From a virus, in IMG/VR virus record IMGVR_UViG_3300009703_002827, positions 1 through 51,919 of that record: a stretch of 51,919 bases of DNA; one strand, written 5' to 3'. The notes beneath the pieces were generated by a model. It was not told the DNA's origin. It worked only from the letters and a program-made list of their open reading frames with translations, and made no database searches. The translations under genes were made by a program, and so were the position numbers. Shown piece after piece: positions 22,127-30,594 of this stretch (the first letter of the stretch is position 1; every line of letters starts with the position of its first letter).

Positions 22127-22481
22127 CACATAGAAGTTTAATCGCTGACGATCCGGAGCCTGTAATTTGAGCCTGCGTCTGTGTATATAAATCACCCGCG
22201 ACTAATCCAGTAGATGATGTCGGTAAATCTTCAAGCCTGATAGTATGTGGATCGCCACCATTAGCACTAAGACCAACTTGCGCGCTGAGCGGACCTGTTA
22301 CCGCGAACACGTTGTTCTGGGCATATGTTGTAGTCATATAGTCAGCATATTCTTTACATGACAATCTAACTGAACTTAGATCATACGTAGCCGTACCAAT
22401 ACTACCTAACAATAAATCCGAATCAAGGATTGAATATGTTGTTGCTTTGGTTCCAAGCTGACTAACAGTAAATCGTGCCAT
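22119..22481 (-). CDS. hypothetical structural protein, 120 residues
   Basis: Thr/Ser/Ala/Gly-rich beta-type sequence starting MARFTVSQLGTKATTYSIL, with short hydrophobic strands and no charged helices, typical of a virion surface or fibre-associated protein. It lies at the edge of the tail-fibre block and has an AATAAATA box 9 bases upstream. No family recognised. Confidence 0.65.
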   Translation of the reverse strand: MARFTVSQLGTKATTYSILDSDLLLGSIGTATYDLSSVRLSCKEYADYMTTTYAQNNVFAVTGPLSAQVGLSANGGDPHTIRLEDLPTSSTGLVAGDLYTQTQAQITGSGSSAIKLLCVA

Positions 22482-22490
22482 ATGTTAAAA

Positions 22491-22498
22491 TATTTATT
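22491..22498 (-). promoter_or_regulatory. late-promoter-like box (AATAAATA)
   Basis: Nine bases before the ATG at 22481. Confidence 0.5.
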
Positions 22499-22513
22499 GC
22501 TTACTACTCTATA

Positions 22514-23419
22514 TCAACGCGCAATACCTGCAGGATATATATCATGTATTGTAACATTAATTATCTGGTCGTTTTCATTGACTCCGTCGTAATCTGCTGT
22601 ATCATATACAGAATAATCAATTCCATCTTCAGGTACAGTTACAATGAAATCATCAATGTCATCACCTCTAGAAGTCTCGCCTGCTGTAATACCAGATGAA
22701 TCCCATGCTCTCGATGGATATCCGTTCATTTCGCTTTGTATAAGCCTGTCAGGATATAAATCGCCATTTTCTGTACCTATCGCATATATTTGATACTGTA
22801 CTTCTTCAACAATCTCATCTACTGTCTTTTCAACTATAATCGGTACATACGAGCCTATAAGTGTAAATGCTTCTGTACGTAAAATTCTATTATCGTTTGC
22901 AACAAATGGTGCAGGTGCCGGAGGTAAGTACCATTTCGGATCTTTATAAAATGGTATTAATACGTTTCCAACATATCGAGGATTTTGACCTTCCAATGTC
23001 AATAATAGATAATTCGAACCTTCTTGGTTTGTATATAAAAAGGAATTAATAATTTTAAGATTTTTATAATCTGTTATACTATCTTTTCCTAATTTTAGAT
23101 TAATACGGTATCGGTCTGTTGTTAAATCAGTCTTAACGCCAGATACATCAATAGTATATGTTGTAACGTACTCATCACCAGGATATAACGTCTTTGATAT
23201 TGATTGTGTTCGAACTTTGTCTACACTAGCTGTTGGTGATGTAACAGTATAAATTTTGTCGTCGCCTTCATAATCGACTAAGAACTTGATGTATGAATGT
23301 TCAGCTGCTCCGCTAAAGCTTATAACGAAATTAGTCGGGCCAGATTCAAATACTTCTACGCCTGCAGTAGTAAATGCTGACTCTGTACTCGATAGCGTAT
23401 GTGTGCGTGTTTTGATCAT
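22514..23419 (-). CDS. tail/fibre-associated structural protein, 301 residues
   Basis: Beta-rich composition (many Thr/Val/Tyr/Ser/Asp) starting MIKTRTHTLSSTESAF, with a Pro-rich patch WYLPPAPAPFV near residue 165. No recognised domain. It overlaps the preceding oxygenase-like gene by 4 nt (ATGA-type), so it belongs to the fibre operon and probably is a virion protein. Confidence 0.65.
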   Translation of the reverse strand: MIKTRTHTLSSTESAFTTAGVEVFESGPTNFVISFSGAAEHSYIKFLVDYEGDDKIYTVTSPTASVDKVRTQSISKTLYPGDEYVTTYTIDVSGVKTDLTTDRYRINLKLGKDSITDYKNLKIINSFLYTNQEGSNYLLLTLEGQNPRYVGNVLIPFYKDPKWYLPPAPAPFVANDNRILRTEAFTLIGSYVPIIVEKTVDEIVEEVQYQIYAIGTENGDLYPDRLIQSEMNGYPSRAWDSSGITAGETSRGDDIDDFIVTVPEDGIDYSVYDTADYDGVNENDQIINVTIHDIYPAGIAR

Positions 23420-24204
23420 ACAATTTTATCCTCACCATATACTTTTGGCCAAAAATTTAACGGTATTGCAATTCGCTTTTCCTGTGGTTGTAGCGGGTCT
23501 GGAGTAGTTGTGAAGTGCATACAATTGCCCGGGAAAACAATAATACGCCCGGGCTTGTAATCAACCTGTGTCCAATTTTTGTCTGATTTTAATAATAATT
23601 CATCATTACTCTCGAAAGGACTACTAACAAAAAACTCTTCTCTTAACACCCACCAGTTTGGACGCTCTGGGTCCGAATCTTCGAAATAAACCGGTATTTT
23701 ATCAACAGAGTCTGGTAGTACATATAAATGACTCGTGTTTTTAGGTTTATCGTCTAAGTCGGGATATGTTACTACTGACCATTCTGGCCAATCATTAGTA
23801 TCAATTGATTGCTGGACTGGCTTACTTTCATCTCTATCAATATGAACATCTCTTCGAGACATATTGACCCATGTTTCAATTGATTTAATTTCATCCAGTT
23901 CAATTAAACGAAGCTTGCTCAATAACATCGAAACGTCTTTAGTGTAAGTGGTACGATATTGAGAAAATGGAGCTTCAAGATCTGTCTCACTAGTTTGACC
24001 GTATTCTTTTAATAACTGGTTGCTCGATTCAATAAGGTTAAAGGTAGTATCATATATAGCTGGATAATCAAACCATCTTCTCTCGTCATATTCGCTCCGG
24101 CCTTCAACGCACTTCAAGGCAATATTTTGCTCATACTTAGATATTATTGTACTAAGAGCATCGTCTATTATTGTTATGCCGTTTTGTAATGCAGTAACCT
24201 TCAT
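23416..24204 (-). CDS. 2-oxoglutarate/Fe(II)-dependent oxygenase-like protein
   Basis: A 262-residue protein. The helical N-terminal half is unknown. The C-terminal half has the double-stranded beta-helix signature: DVHIDRDE with H121-x-D123, and PGRIIVFPGNCMHFTT with H230 followed by R244 in KRIAIPLNFWP, the expected distal His and 2-oxoglutarate-binding Arg. Such enzymes hydroxylate proteins, DNA bases or small molecules. Placed between fibre genes and next to a second oxygenase, it may hydroxylate a virion protein, which is inference. A CATAAATA box lies 10 bases upstream. Confidence 0.75.
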   Translation of the reverse strand: MKVTALQNGITIIDDALSTIISKYEQNIALKCVEGRSEYDERRWFDYPAIYDTTFNLIESSNQLLKEYGQTSETDLEAPFSQYRTTYTKDVSMLLSKLRLIELDEIKSIETWVNMSRRDVHIDRDESKPVQQSIDTNDWPEWSVVTYPDLDDKPKNTSHLYVLPDSVDKIPVYFEDSDPERPNWWVLREEFFVSSPFESNDELLLKSDKNWTQVDYKPGRIIVFPGNCMHFTTTPDPLQPQEKRIAIPLNFWPKVYGEDKIV

Positions 24205-24214
24205 ATTACATGAA

Positions 24215-24222
24215 TATTTATG
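24215..24222 (-). promoter_or_regulatory. late-promoter-like box (CATAAATA)
   Basis: Ten bases before the ATG at 24204; it also abuts the end of the upstream oxygenase gene. Confidence 0.45.
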
Positions 24223-24807
24223 TTAAAAATGAATAAATGAAATGAGTATGTACCTCTCTCCGCTGTGTACTGGCCGAGATCCGTGTCGATATTTTCGATT
24301 TCCTGGGTGCATTAAGGTTTCAGCAACAAATGGTTTTGCGAGAAATCCGTTAAATTTTCTATCTCCTTCAAAGTACGTACCTCCTCCTGTAAAATCATCA
24401 GATAACAGTGTGTTTACTGTATATGAAACATGATCACCATCATGGTGTAATGTTAAGTGTGATTGATTATCTGCTGTATATTTGGCGATAAATGTCTCTT
24501 CTTTATATTCGTCGTATACAACCGATCCAGGGATGAAACCTAAACAATATTTCGCCATAGCATGAAAATATTCTCTTTGTATTTCAATATATTTTTCATA
24601 CAATTCATGGCTGATATTTCGTAATAAAACATCATGTGTCGGGGCTATATCATGTCGGTCGGTTTTCCATATTGAACTGTTTGCCCTTTCAATGATGTCT
24701 TTACAAAAATTACGGGTAAAAGATTGTATTTTGAATATGCCGGGGTGAATTTCATCAACCATTAAATCCCACTCTTTCGATAAGAGTTCTGGGGCTAATA
24801 TACTCAT
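24223..24807 (-). CDS. 2-oxoglutarate/Fe(II)-dependent oxygenase, prolyl-hydroxylase-like
   Basis: A 194-residue compact oxygenase. The core is LTLHHDGDHVSYTVNTLLSD with H121-x-D123 as metal ligands, then GGGTYFEGD, and the distal RHGSRPVHSGERYILISF with His175 and 2-oxoglutarate-binding Arg185. The pattern matches prolyl/lysyl-hydroxylase-type 2OG-Fe(II) enzymes found beside tail-fibre genes in several T4-like marine phages. The target is unknown. It lies between a fibre gene and the second oxygenase. Confidence 0.85.
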   Translation of the reverse strand: MSILAPELLSKEWDLMVDEIHPGIFKIQSFTRNFCKDIIERANSSIWKTDRHDIAPTHDVLLRNISHELYEKYIEIQREYFHAMAKYCLGFIPGSVVYDEYKEETFIAKYTADNQSHLTLHHDGDHVSYTVNTLLSDDFTGGGTYFEGDRKFNGFLAKPFVAETLMHPGNRKYRHGSRPVHSGERYILISFIHF

Positions 24808-24819
24808 ATATTAGATTTA

Positions 24820-26343
24820 TCAGGAAGCGCAAAAGTCTCCAATTACAGAGTACAGTATAGGTTTGTTATGAAAAGTATCTGCAATCTCTGTAATACCTAG
24901 AGTCCAATCAAGTAATGTTCCTTCTGTTAAGTCCATATCCGCTTTCCATAACTCCCAATTGTAATAATGTGCAGGGTTATTTAATTTACCACCATACCCT
25001 CTACTTCTCACCCAATTGACATTAAAACCGGTAATCCAACCATATCTTGCTTGTAACGCTATATAACTCGGGCTTCCATGCGGTATAGCTTGATCGTGAA
25101 ACCCGCCCGCGGAGTGGGTATTACCAACTAATGTTTTCATTGCACATGGTTCGTCACTACTTCCGCGGCAGCCTGATTCAATATGAAAATTTCGCCATCC
25201 TTCAATATTACTGGGTGCTTGGCCAAAGTATGTCATTCTCCGCGGTATCGGTGCTTTACCCGTTTCAGCATAATACGCTGAATATTGTGTTACCTCACAT
25301 GACGCACCTCCATTAACAAGTATTTTTAATACATATGTCCCAGGTGTGGCGTTATGCGGGGACGGTACATTAATTGACCCGCTTTGTGTGCCTCCAAAAT
25401 TACCTTCAGCTATTTTTCTGCCATTTGTACTATCAGGTATAATCACCTCAGTATCTGGTATAGGCTCGCCGCCAATTCGATTCCCGCCTCTTGCAGCAGT
25501 CTGAGGATTAAAACACGCAGTAATAGGATGAGGGACTCTAGGCTCTATACTAATGTCAATGTTCATATTAGCTGCTTCATAACCAAAATTATGCGCACAA
25601 TGAGCGAAGTATAGTTTTTCACCTGTCGCTAAATTATAATCATAATAAAATTTTGTACCACCATTAGTAACTGTACCAGTCCCGCCACCGTGGTGCGCTA
25701 TATATGAAAGCCAGTGCCATCGATGATTCGAATTGGCGTTCGAATACATATAAGGCCTGCTGAGAGTGAACGTGTTAGTACTCGTTCTATCGTTACACGA
25801 GTTCATAGGAGTACCTAAATGCTGATCGGTCGTAACCATAAAGTAATATTCATGATCTAAATATACTTTATTTATAGTAGCCACAACTCGGCCGTTGTTC
25901 GGTATATCGACACCCGCTGTTTTAGTAAGTGCATCGATTCTTTGAATCGACCCGTAGCCGCCACAATATCTGATAGCACCAGCCGTGCCAGTAGGCGCTA
26001 ACATTCCAACAACAGGCCCTGTTCCTAGTCGGTTCCAATAATCAGCGCCTGGCCCCGGAAAGTATGATGATCTGCCTGGATTGCTATGCAACCATAATGG
26101 ATCTTCCCAGTTAAACGTATCACCGGTAAATCTCGCTTTACCAGCGAAGTCACTATATTTTAACGGCTTATATGGATTGTCTGGGCATTGTACTCCTTTT
26201 AACCCTCCATACATTTCATGTATAGCATGTGGAGCAACTGTATCATTTAAGTCGAATACACTAGAGGCGACAGACGTATTCCCGATTGCATCGGATATAT
26301 CTTTTATTCCAAAATTATTTTCTGGTACGCTATATTTTCCCAT
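24820..26343 (-). CDS. tail fibre or tip adhesin protein, 507 residues
   Basis: ATG 26343 (MGKYSVPENNFGIKDISDAIG) overlaps the end of the preceding fibre gene by 14 nt; an earlier in-frame ATG would add about eight residues. The sequence is Gly/Asn/Tyr/His/Trp-rich with little charge, typical of beta-structured adhesins. Repeated aromatic-Gly patterns and seven or more scattered Cys are unusual for a phage cytoplasmic protein but common in surface adhesins. No domain named. Its location after an S74 fibre suggests a receptor-binding tip subunit. Confidence 0.7.
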   Translation of the reverse strand: MGKYSVPENNFGIKDISDAIGNTSVASSVFDLNDTVAPHAIHEMYGGLKGVQCPDNPYKPLKYSDFAGKARFTGDTFNWEDPLWLHSNPGRSSYFPGPGADYWNRLGTGPVVGMLAPTGTAGAIRYCGGYGSIQRIDALTKTAGVDIPNNGRVVATINKVYLDHEYYFMVTTDQHLGTPMNSCNDRTSTNTFTLSRPYMYSNANSNHRWHWLSYIAHHGGGTGTVTNGGTKFYYDYNLATGEKLYFAHCAHNFGYEAANMNIDISIEPRVPHPITACFNPQTAARGGNRIGGEPIPDTEVIIPDSTNGRKIAEGNFGGTQSGSINVPSPHNATPGTYVLKILVNGGASCEVTQYSAYYAETGKAPIPRRMTYFGQAPSNIEGWRNFHIESGCRGSSDEPCAMKTLVGNTHSAGGFHDQAIPHGSPSYIALQARYGWITGFNVNWVRSRGYGGKLNNPAHYYNWELWKADMDLTEGTLLDWTLGITEIADTFHNKPILYSVIGDFCAS

Positions 26344-28846
26344 GCTGTCCTTTTTCGAGGGTTTCAACTCGTTCTGATAAAGTCTTTACCGCTTCAATAA
26401 GTACAGGTATTAATTTTTCATATCTAACTGCTTTATACCCGTCGTCTCGCGTTTTAACAACATTCTCTAATCCAATAGCTTGTTCAAGCTCTTGAGCAAT
26501 AACACCAACATCTCTACCCTTATAGAGCTCTTGCTTATTGTTCCATTCAAATTCAACACCATTAATATTTTTGAGGATATCTAACGAATTCGAAATCGGT
26601 TTAATTTTCGTCTTAAATCTCCTATCAGATGTAGAGAAACCTACAATGTCACCAGTGGCTACGATTGAACCATCTCCTCCAGTAGTATTCGCTGTGCCTA
26701 CACCGACCCGGTTAAATTGAACGATGGAATTTGTTGCTAACCCGTTGTTAAAGCTGACACTGTATGCCTTATTCGCTACTTCAGCATATTTAATGGATAT
26801 TGTAGATTTTACAGAACTGTCAGATCCTAATAGTTGTAGCTTCCAGTTTTTGGAAGCTTCGGCCTCGCTGCCTGATGAACCTAATGTTGAACCGAATGCT
26901 GTTGCATGATTACCATCTAGCATATCAGCATTAAGGTTAGTACAGATTTGCTTTCCTAATTCTGTGCCTACGGTTATAACAGGTTGATATGCACCGTTCG
27001 ATGACCAGTATTGACTATCGCTGAAATCTAATGTTTTCCAAACTTCAATCTCTCCATCTTTCTTCTCCGTAGTCGCGCTTGGCTTTAGACGCATATATGT
27101 TTGGAGGGTGTCGTCACCATCAGTTTCAGTGGCCTGTAAGTATAAGCCTTCTTCCGAAAGTGTATTAATCATCAGGTGGTCTGCATATCCTGCTATCCGA
27201 TGTAGATAATTAGAACCGTCAGTCTTAAAGTCGATATATGCACCTTGAGAGCCCCTCATCTCAACTGCAGCATAATCGGTGGCAGTCATATTCAAGGTAC
27301 CTCCACCGTTGATATTGACGTTGTCACCATCAAATGTAACATCTTTTGCAAATGAACTTGCGCCATTTGAAGCAACAGTCATGCGAACTTCATTGTTCGT
27401 GAAAATCTTGAAACCATCGGGCCCCACAGTACCGATAGTAGAAAAGTCACCGTTGTAGTTCCAAACGGCATTGCGCGCAGTACCAACAGCTCTTTCTAAT
27501 ATAATACTATTCGTGCTGCCATCAAGACTCTTAACATATAATTCAGAAGTCGGAGCATCCGTCCCGATGCCGACTTTGCCATTGCTAAATATAAAATCTC
27601 CCGTACCCTGAGTAGCAAAGGTTAAATCTCCATTGTTTCCATGATTTGTTATAGAAGCTGCAACTCCGTTCAGCTTTAATCTAAATTTAGCAGATGAAGA
27701 TGTGTCTTCTAAACTAACTTCTGGTGTATCAGCAGCTACCTCAAGAGTATAATCTGGAGACGTAGTACCGATACCGACGTTACCACCATCCTTCACAACC
27801 ATCAGCGCTGCACCGTCATGATCTACCAAATAAATACCTTTATCAGTATCTGGCTGGAGGTATAAATCACCTGAGTTTTGAGCAATTCTCGGCTCAGTTG
27901 TTGTACCGACCGATATACTACCAGTAATTGCTATGGCTCCAGCAACATCTAATTTTGCGCCTGGGTCTTCTGTTCCGATACCAACGTTACCACTAGTGTC
28001 CCATACTATGTTCGCTTTCGAAAGATCCGTCTTGTCGATAGGTAATCCAGCTGAGGATGTACCTACACCTAAACCTGCTCTTTGTTCTGCAGGGTCAACA
28101 CATATATCTGCATAAGTATGTGTTACTCCATTAAGAGCGTTTATTCGAACTCCTGTAACATAATCAGAACTGTCATTTCTTTGAAAGCGTCCTAAAATGC
28201 TATTTAATCGATCATGAACAGTTAATGTTGCATCTGGATTAGTCGTCCCAATACCGACATGACCTGTGTTTTCGTGAATGATCATATCAGCACCGGTTCT
28301 ACCTCCTGCCATTAATTCTAAATTTTTACTAGAATCACATTGTACCCGTGCACCTAATGTCGCCGCGCCATCGTAAAAGTCAACCTTACTTGCAAATGAG
28401 TCTGACGATTCAATTATAATTGTTCCGGTGCTTCCCCCCTTTACATGAAGTCCACCAGCTGGTACAGCCGTCCCGATGCCTACGTCACCGCTAAAATAGC
28501 CTTTGCCGCCTTTTGCACTTAACCCGCCTTCAAATGTACCTTCACCACGGGAACTAATCGGGCCACTTACAGTTAATTTTACTTCTGGATTAGACGTTGT
28601 ACCAATACCAACATTACCACCGCTTCTATTATAAACATTATCATCAGTACCTGATACCCAAAGGCTGTAAGTATTAGAAGGCGTAACAGACCACGCCATT
28701 AATTCACCTACCTCTAATTTTACAGTTGACAGTGAGGGCCCAGCTGTCTGAGTACCAACAGTAAATTGAAATAAATCAGCAGTTTCTAGAGAATATCCTA
28801 CTGGTACACTTGAAAGCTCACTAGTTTTTAACAGTCTGTATGCCAT
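26330..28846 (-). CDS. tail fibre with C-terminal S74 intramolecular chaperone
   Basis: An 838-residue fibre. The N-terminal about 730 residues consist of repeated short beta units, many containing the V-G-I-G-T-x-x-P motif followed by a strand, as in trimeric beta-fibres. The last about 100 residues are a Peptidase S74/endosialidase-type intramolecular chaperone: S740-D-R-R-F-K745 supplies the Ser/Lys self-cleavage dyad, then GVEFEWN, DVGVIAQELEQ and a terminal coiled coil (LIEAVKTLSERVETL). The domain assembles the trimer and cleaves itself off. An exact TATAAATA box lies 9 bases upstream. Confidence 0.92.
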   Translation of the reverse strand: MAYRLLKTSELSSVPVGYSLETADLFQFTVGTQTAGPSLSTVKLEVGELMAWSVTPSNTYSLWVSGTDDNVYNRSGGNVGIGTTSNPEVKLTVSGPISSRGEGTFEGGLSAKGGKGYFSGDVGIGTAVPAGGLHVKGGSTGTIIIESSDSFASKVDFYDGAATLGARVQCDSSKNLELMAGGRTGADMIIHENTGHVGIGTTNPDATLTVHDRLNSILGRFQRNDSSDYVTGVRINALNGVTHTYADICVDPAEQRAGLGVGTSSAGLPIDKTDLSKANIVWDTSGNVGIGTEDPGAKLDVAGAIAITGSISVGTTTEPRIAQNSGDLYLQPDTDKGIYLVDHDGAALMVVKDGGNVGIGTTSPDYTLEVAADTPEVSLEDTSSSAKFRLKLNGVAASITNHGNNGDLTFATQGTGDFIFSNGKVGIGTDAPTSELYVKSLDGSTNSIILERAVGTARNAVWNYNGDFSTIGTVGPDGFKIFTNNEVRMTVASNGASSFAKDVTFDGDNVNINGGGTLNMTATDYAAVEMRGSQGAYIDFKTDGSNYLHRIAGYADHLMINTLSEEGLYLQATETDGDDTLQTYMRLKPSATTEKKDGEIEVWKTLDFSDSQYWSSNGAYQPVITVGTELGKQICTNLNADMLDGNHATAFGSTLGSSGSEAEASKNWKLQLLGSDSSVKSTISIKYAEVANKAYSVSFNNGLATNSIVQFNRVGVGTANTTGGDGSIVATGDIVGFSTSDRRFKTKIKPISNSLDILKNINGVEFEWNNKQELYKGRDVGVIAQELEQAIGLENVVKTRDDGYKAVRYEKLIPVLIEAVKTLSERVETLEKGQHGKI

Positions 28847-28855
28847 ACCTATGAT

Positions 28856-28863
28856 TATTTATA
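28856..28863 (-). promoter_or_regulatory. late-promoter-like box (TATAAATA, exact T4 late consensus)
   Basis: Nine bases before the fibre ATG at 28846. Confidence 0.55.
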
Positions 28864-28883
28864 TGTTTTTTGTATAAATCGAG

Positions 28884-30594
28884 CTAATTAACCGCAACAA
28901 CTTGCGCGGCATATGGATATTTATTTGTAATAGATTCATTACAAACTTCTATTAGTTTTTCCTGTATTTTATATACCTCGTTTAGCGGCCTGTTAATAAC
29001 GTCAGCAAAAACTGGCTCATTTATACCTACAAAATTGTCTAATGTGGTTGTATGTCCAAATAAATTCGGATCCGTATCTAATATATGTCGTGATTTAACA
29101 AATTGTAATCTGCCTACCGGGTCATATTTACCGACATATTTGTAATTTATATTATCTCTTAATAACAAATGGTTATATATTAGTTTATTAAATGCTTTAT
29201 TAATTGTCCAAGATGTTACAAATTCCGCTTCTCGAATATTAATTGAGCTTAACGAATATAAATTTGTTTTATAAGCGTCATGCGCTAATGTTTTATAATT
29301 AATATCTTCATTAAACTTAAAGATTACACCAACCTGACTAGGTACTCCAGAATGTGTTGAGTTGCCGCCTAATAAAACATAATCATAAGTATACTCATCA
29401 GCAATCATTAAATTGAAAAATCCTAATGACTGACTTTTAATATTATTATCGGTTAGCCTAAACGCGCCAATACTTTTTGAAACTTTTGTTTTGAACTTCT
29501 TAAATAAACTTTTATTCGTCATGACGTACATAATATCGTCATGCTTTTTAGAGAAAACAATTTGCTTAAACTCTTCGTCCGCCTCCACGGGATCATTTAG
29601 CCGCGCCACACTCTCAAATACGGCTTGATCCGTATATCGGAATAATAAACCGTTAGTTGTTAAAACGTAAATCTTGCTCGTCTCATCGTCAACAGCTATA
29701 CTAACTGGCGTGCCACCTGACAAATTTGTATATTCAGTCTTGCGAGACGCGGTACGCTTCCAGTTGAGATCTTTATCATATATTTTGAAACCGTGGTCGT
29801 CTTTATCTAAAATATAAACATTATCATTCTTATCAATTGATATACTTACAGGGTTATTAAATTTATCTTTGTCGTATATATTTTTACTTTGACCGCCAAT
29901 TGTTTTGATAAGAAATCTACCAATACCGCTAACCTCTGTTTGATGTTAAGACAGAATCTACATTAAATTTGTGTATATTAGAACCATCAATAACAAACAA
30001 TCGCTTCTCAGAGTTGAATTGCATCGATTTAATGTTTGTGAATTCCAGGCCAGATGCATCTTCAATAGCTTGTTTATTAAGATTAACATTAGCAGTGTCA
30101 TCTGCAAAATTACTTCTATAACCAATTAATGCAGCAGACGTTGCAACAACTCCAACATATTCTACTTGTGAATCGATACTTTGCGCAAACGCACCTGCAA
30201 CAATTCCTGATAACAACGTACCACCGGTACCGATATTTGTTAGGTTGTCCGTGTCAGCTGATGGAGACCGTGTCCATGTTACGTTATCTTTACCGGTAAG
30301 ATTGTTTGAAGAAACATACCCCTTGTAATTTCTAGGAAAATTATTATCTGCTAATTTGGTCTGTGCGTTAATGTATAAAAAGTTATAGTGTAGTTTATAT
30401 ATCGCAGCATTAACATTATCAGCAGTACATAGCTCATTTGTTTTAATTTTAACATCCTCAAACGTATATGGTAATGTTAAAGTATCTCCAAGATATCTAT
30501 CTAATGTAAAATGCTGCGCAATTTCGCCATCTAGTCCAGACGTACCTATTACGGCAGTATCAAGCGAATTGTTATTTGTCTTAATAGCCACCAT
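28884..30594 (-). CDS. adhesin/baseplate-associated protein split by a +1 frameshift
   Basis: From ATG 30594 (preceded by AAGGAGGT) one frame runs to a TAG at 29929-29931, ending KFNVDSVLTSNRG. A second frame, shifted +1, is open from just after a TAA at 29946-29948 to the stop at 28884 and clearly continues the protein (HQTEVSGIGRFLIKTIGG...). It has no ATG or GTG start of its own near the junction. With one base skipped between 29929 and 29948 the whole gives a 569-residue product. The C-terminal part has SISIDKNDNVYILDKD and SIAVDDETSKIYVLT, beta-propeller-like repeats as in the neighbouring giant genes. The cause is a programmed frameshift, a mutation or a sequence error. Confidence 0.75.

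Noticed and set aside
26330-28846. Regular V-G-I-G-T repeats considered as a tandem DNA repeat or CRISPR-like array
   Set aside because: They are protein-level fibre repeats within one open gene, with variable DNA spacing and no identical direct repeats.
29724-29928. Apparent intergenic gap between two minus-strand reading frames
   Set aside because: The gap is fully coding in the downstream frame; the start assigned at TTG 29723 is an artefact of the frameshift.
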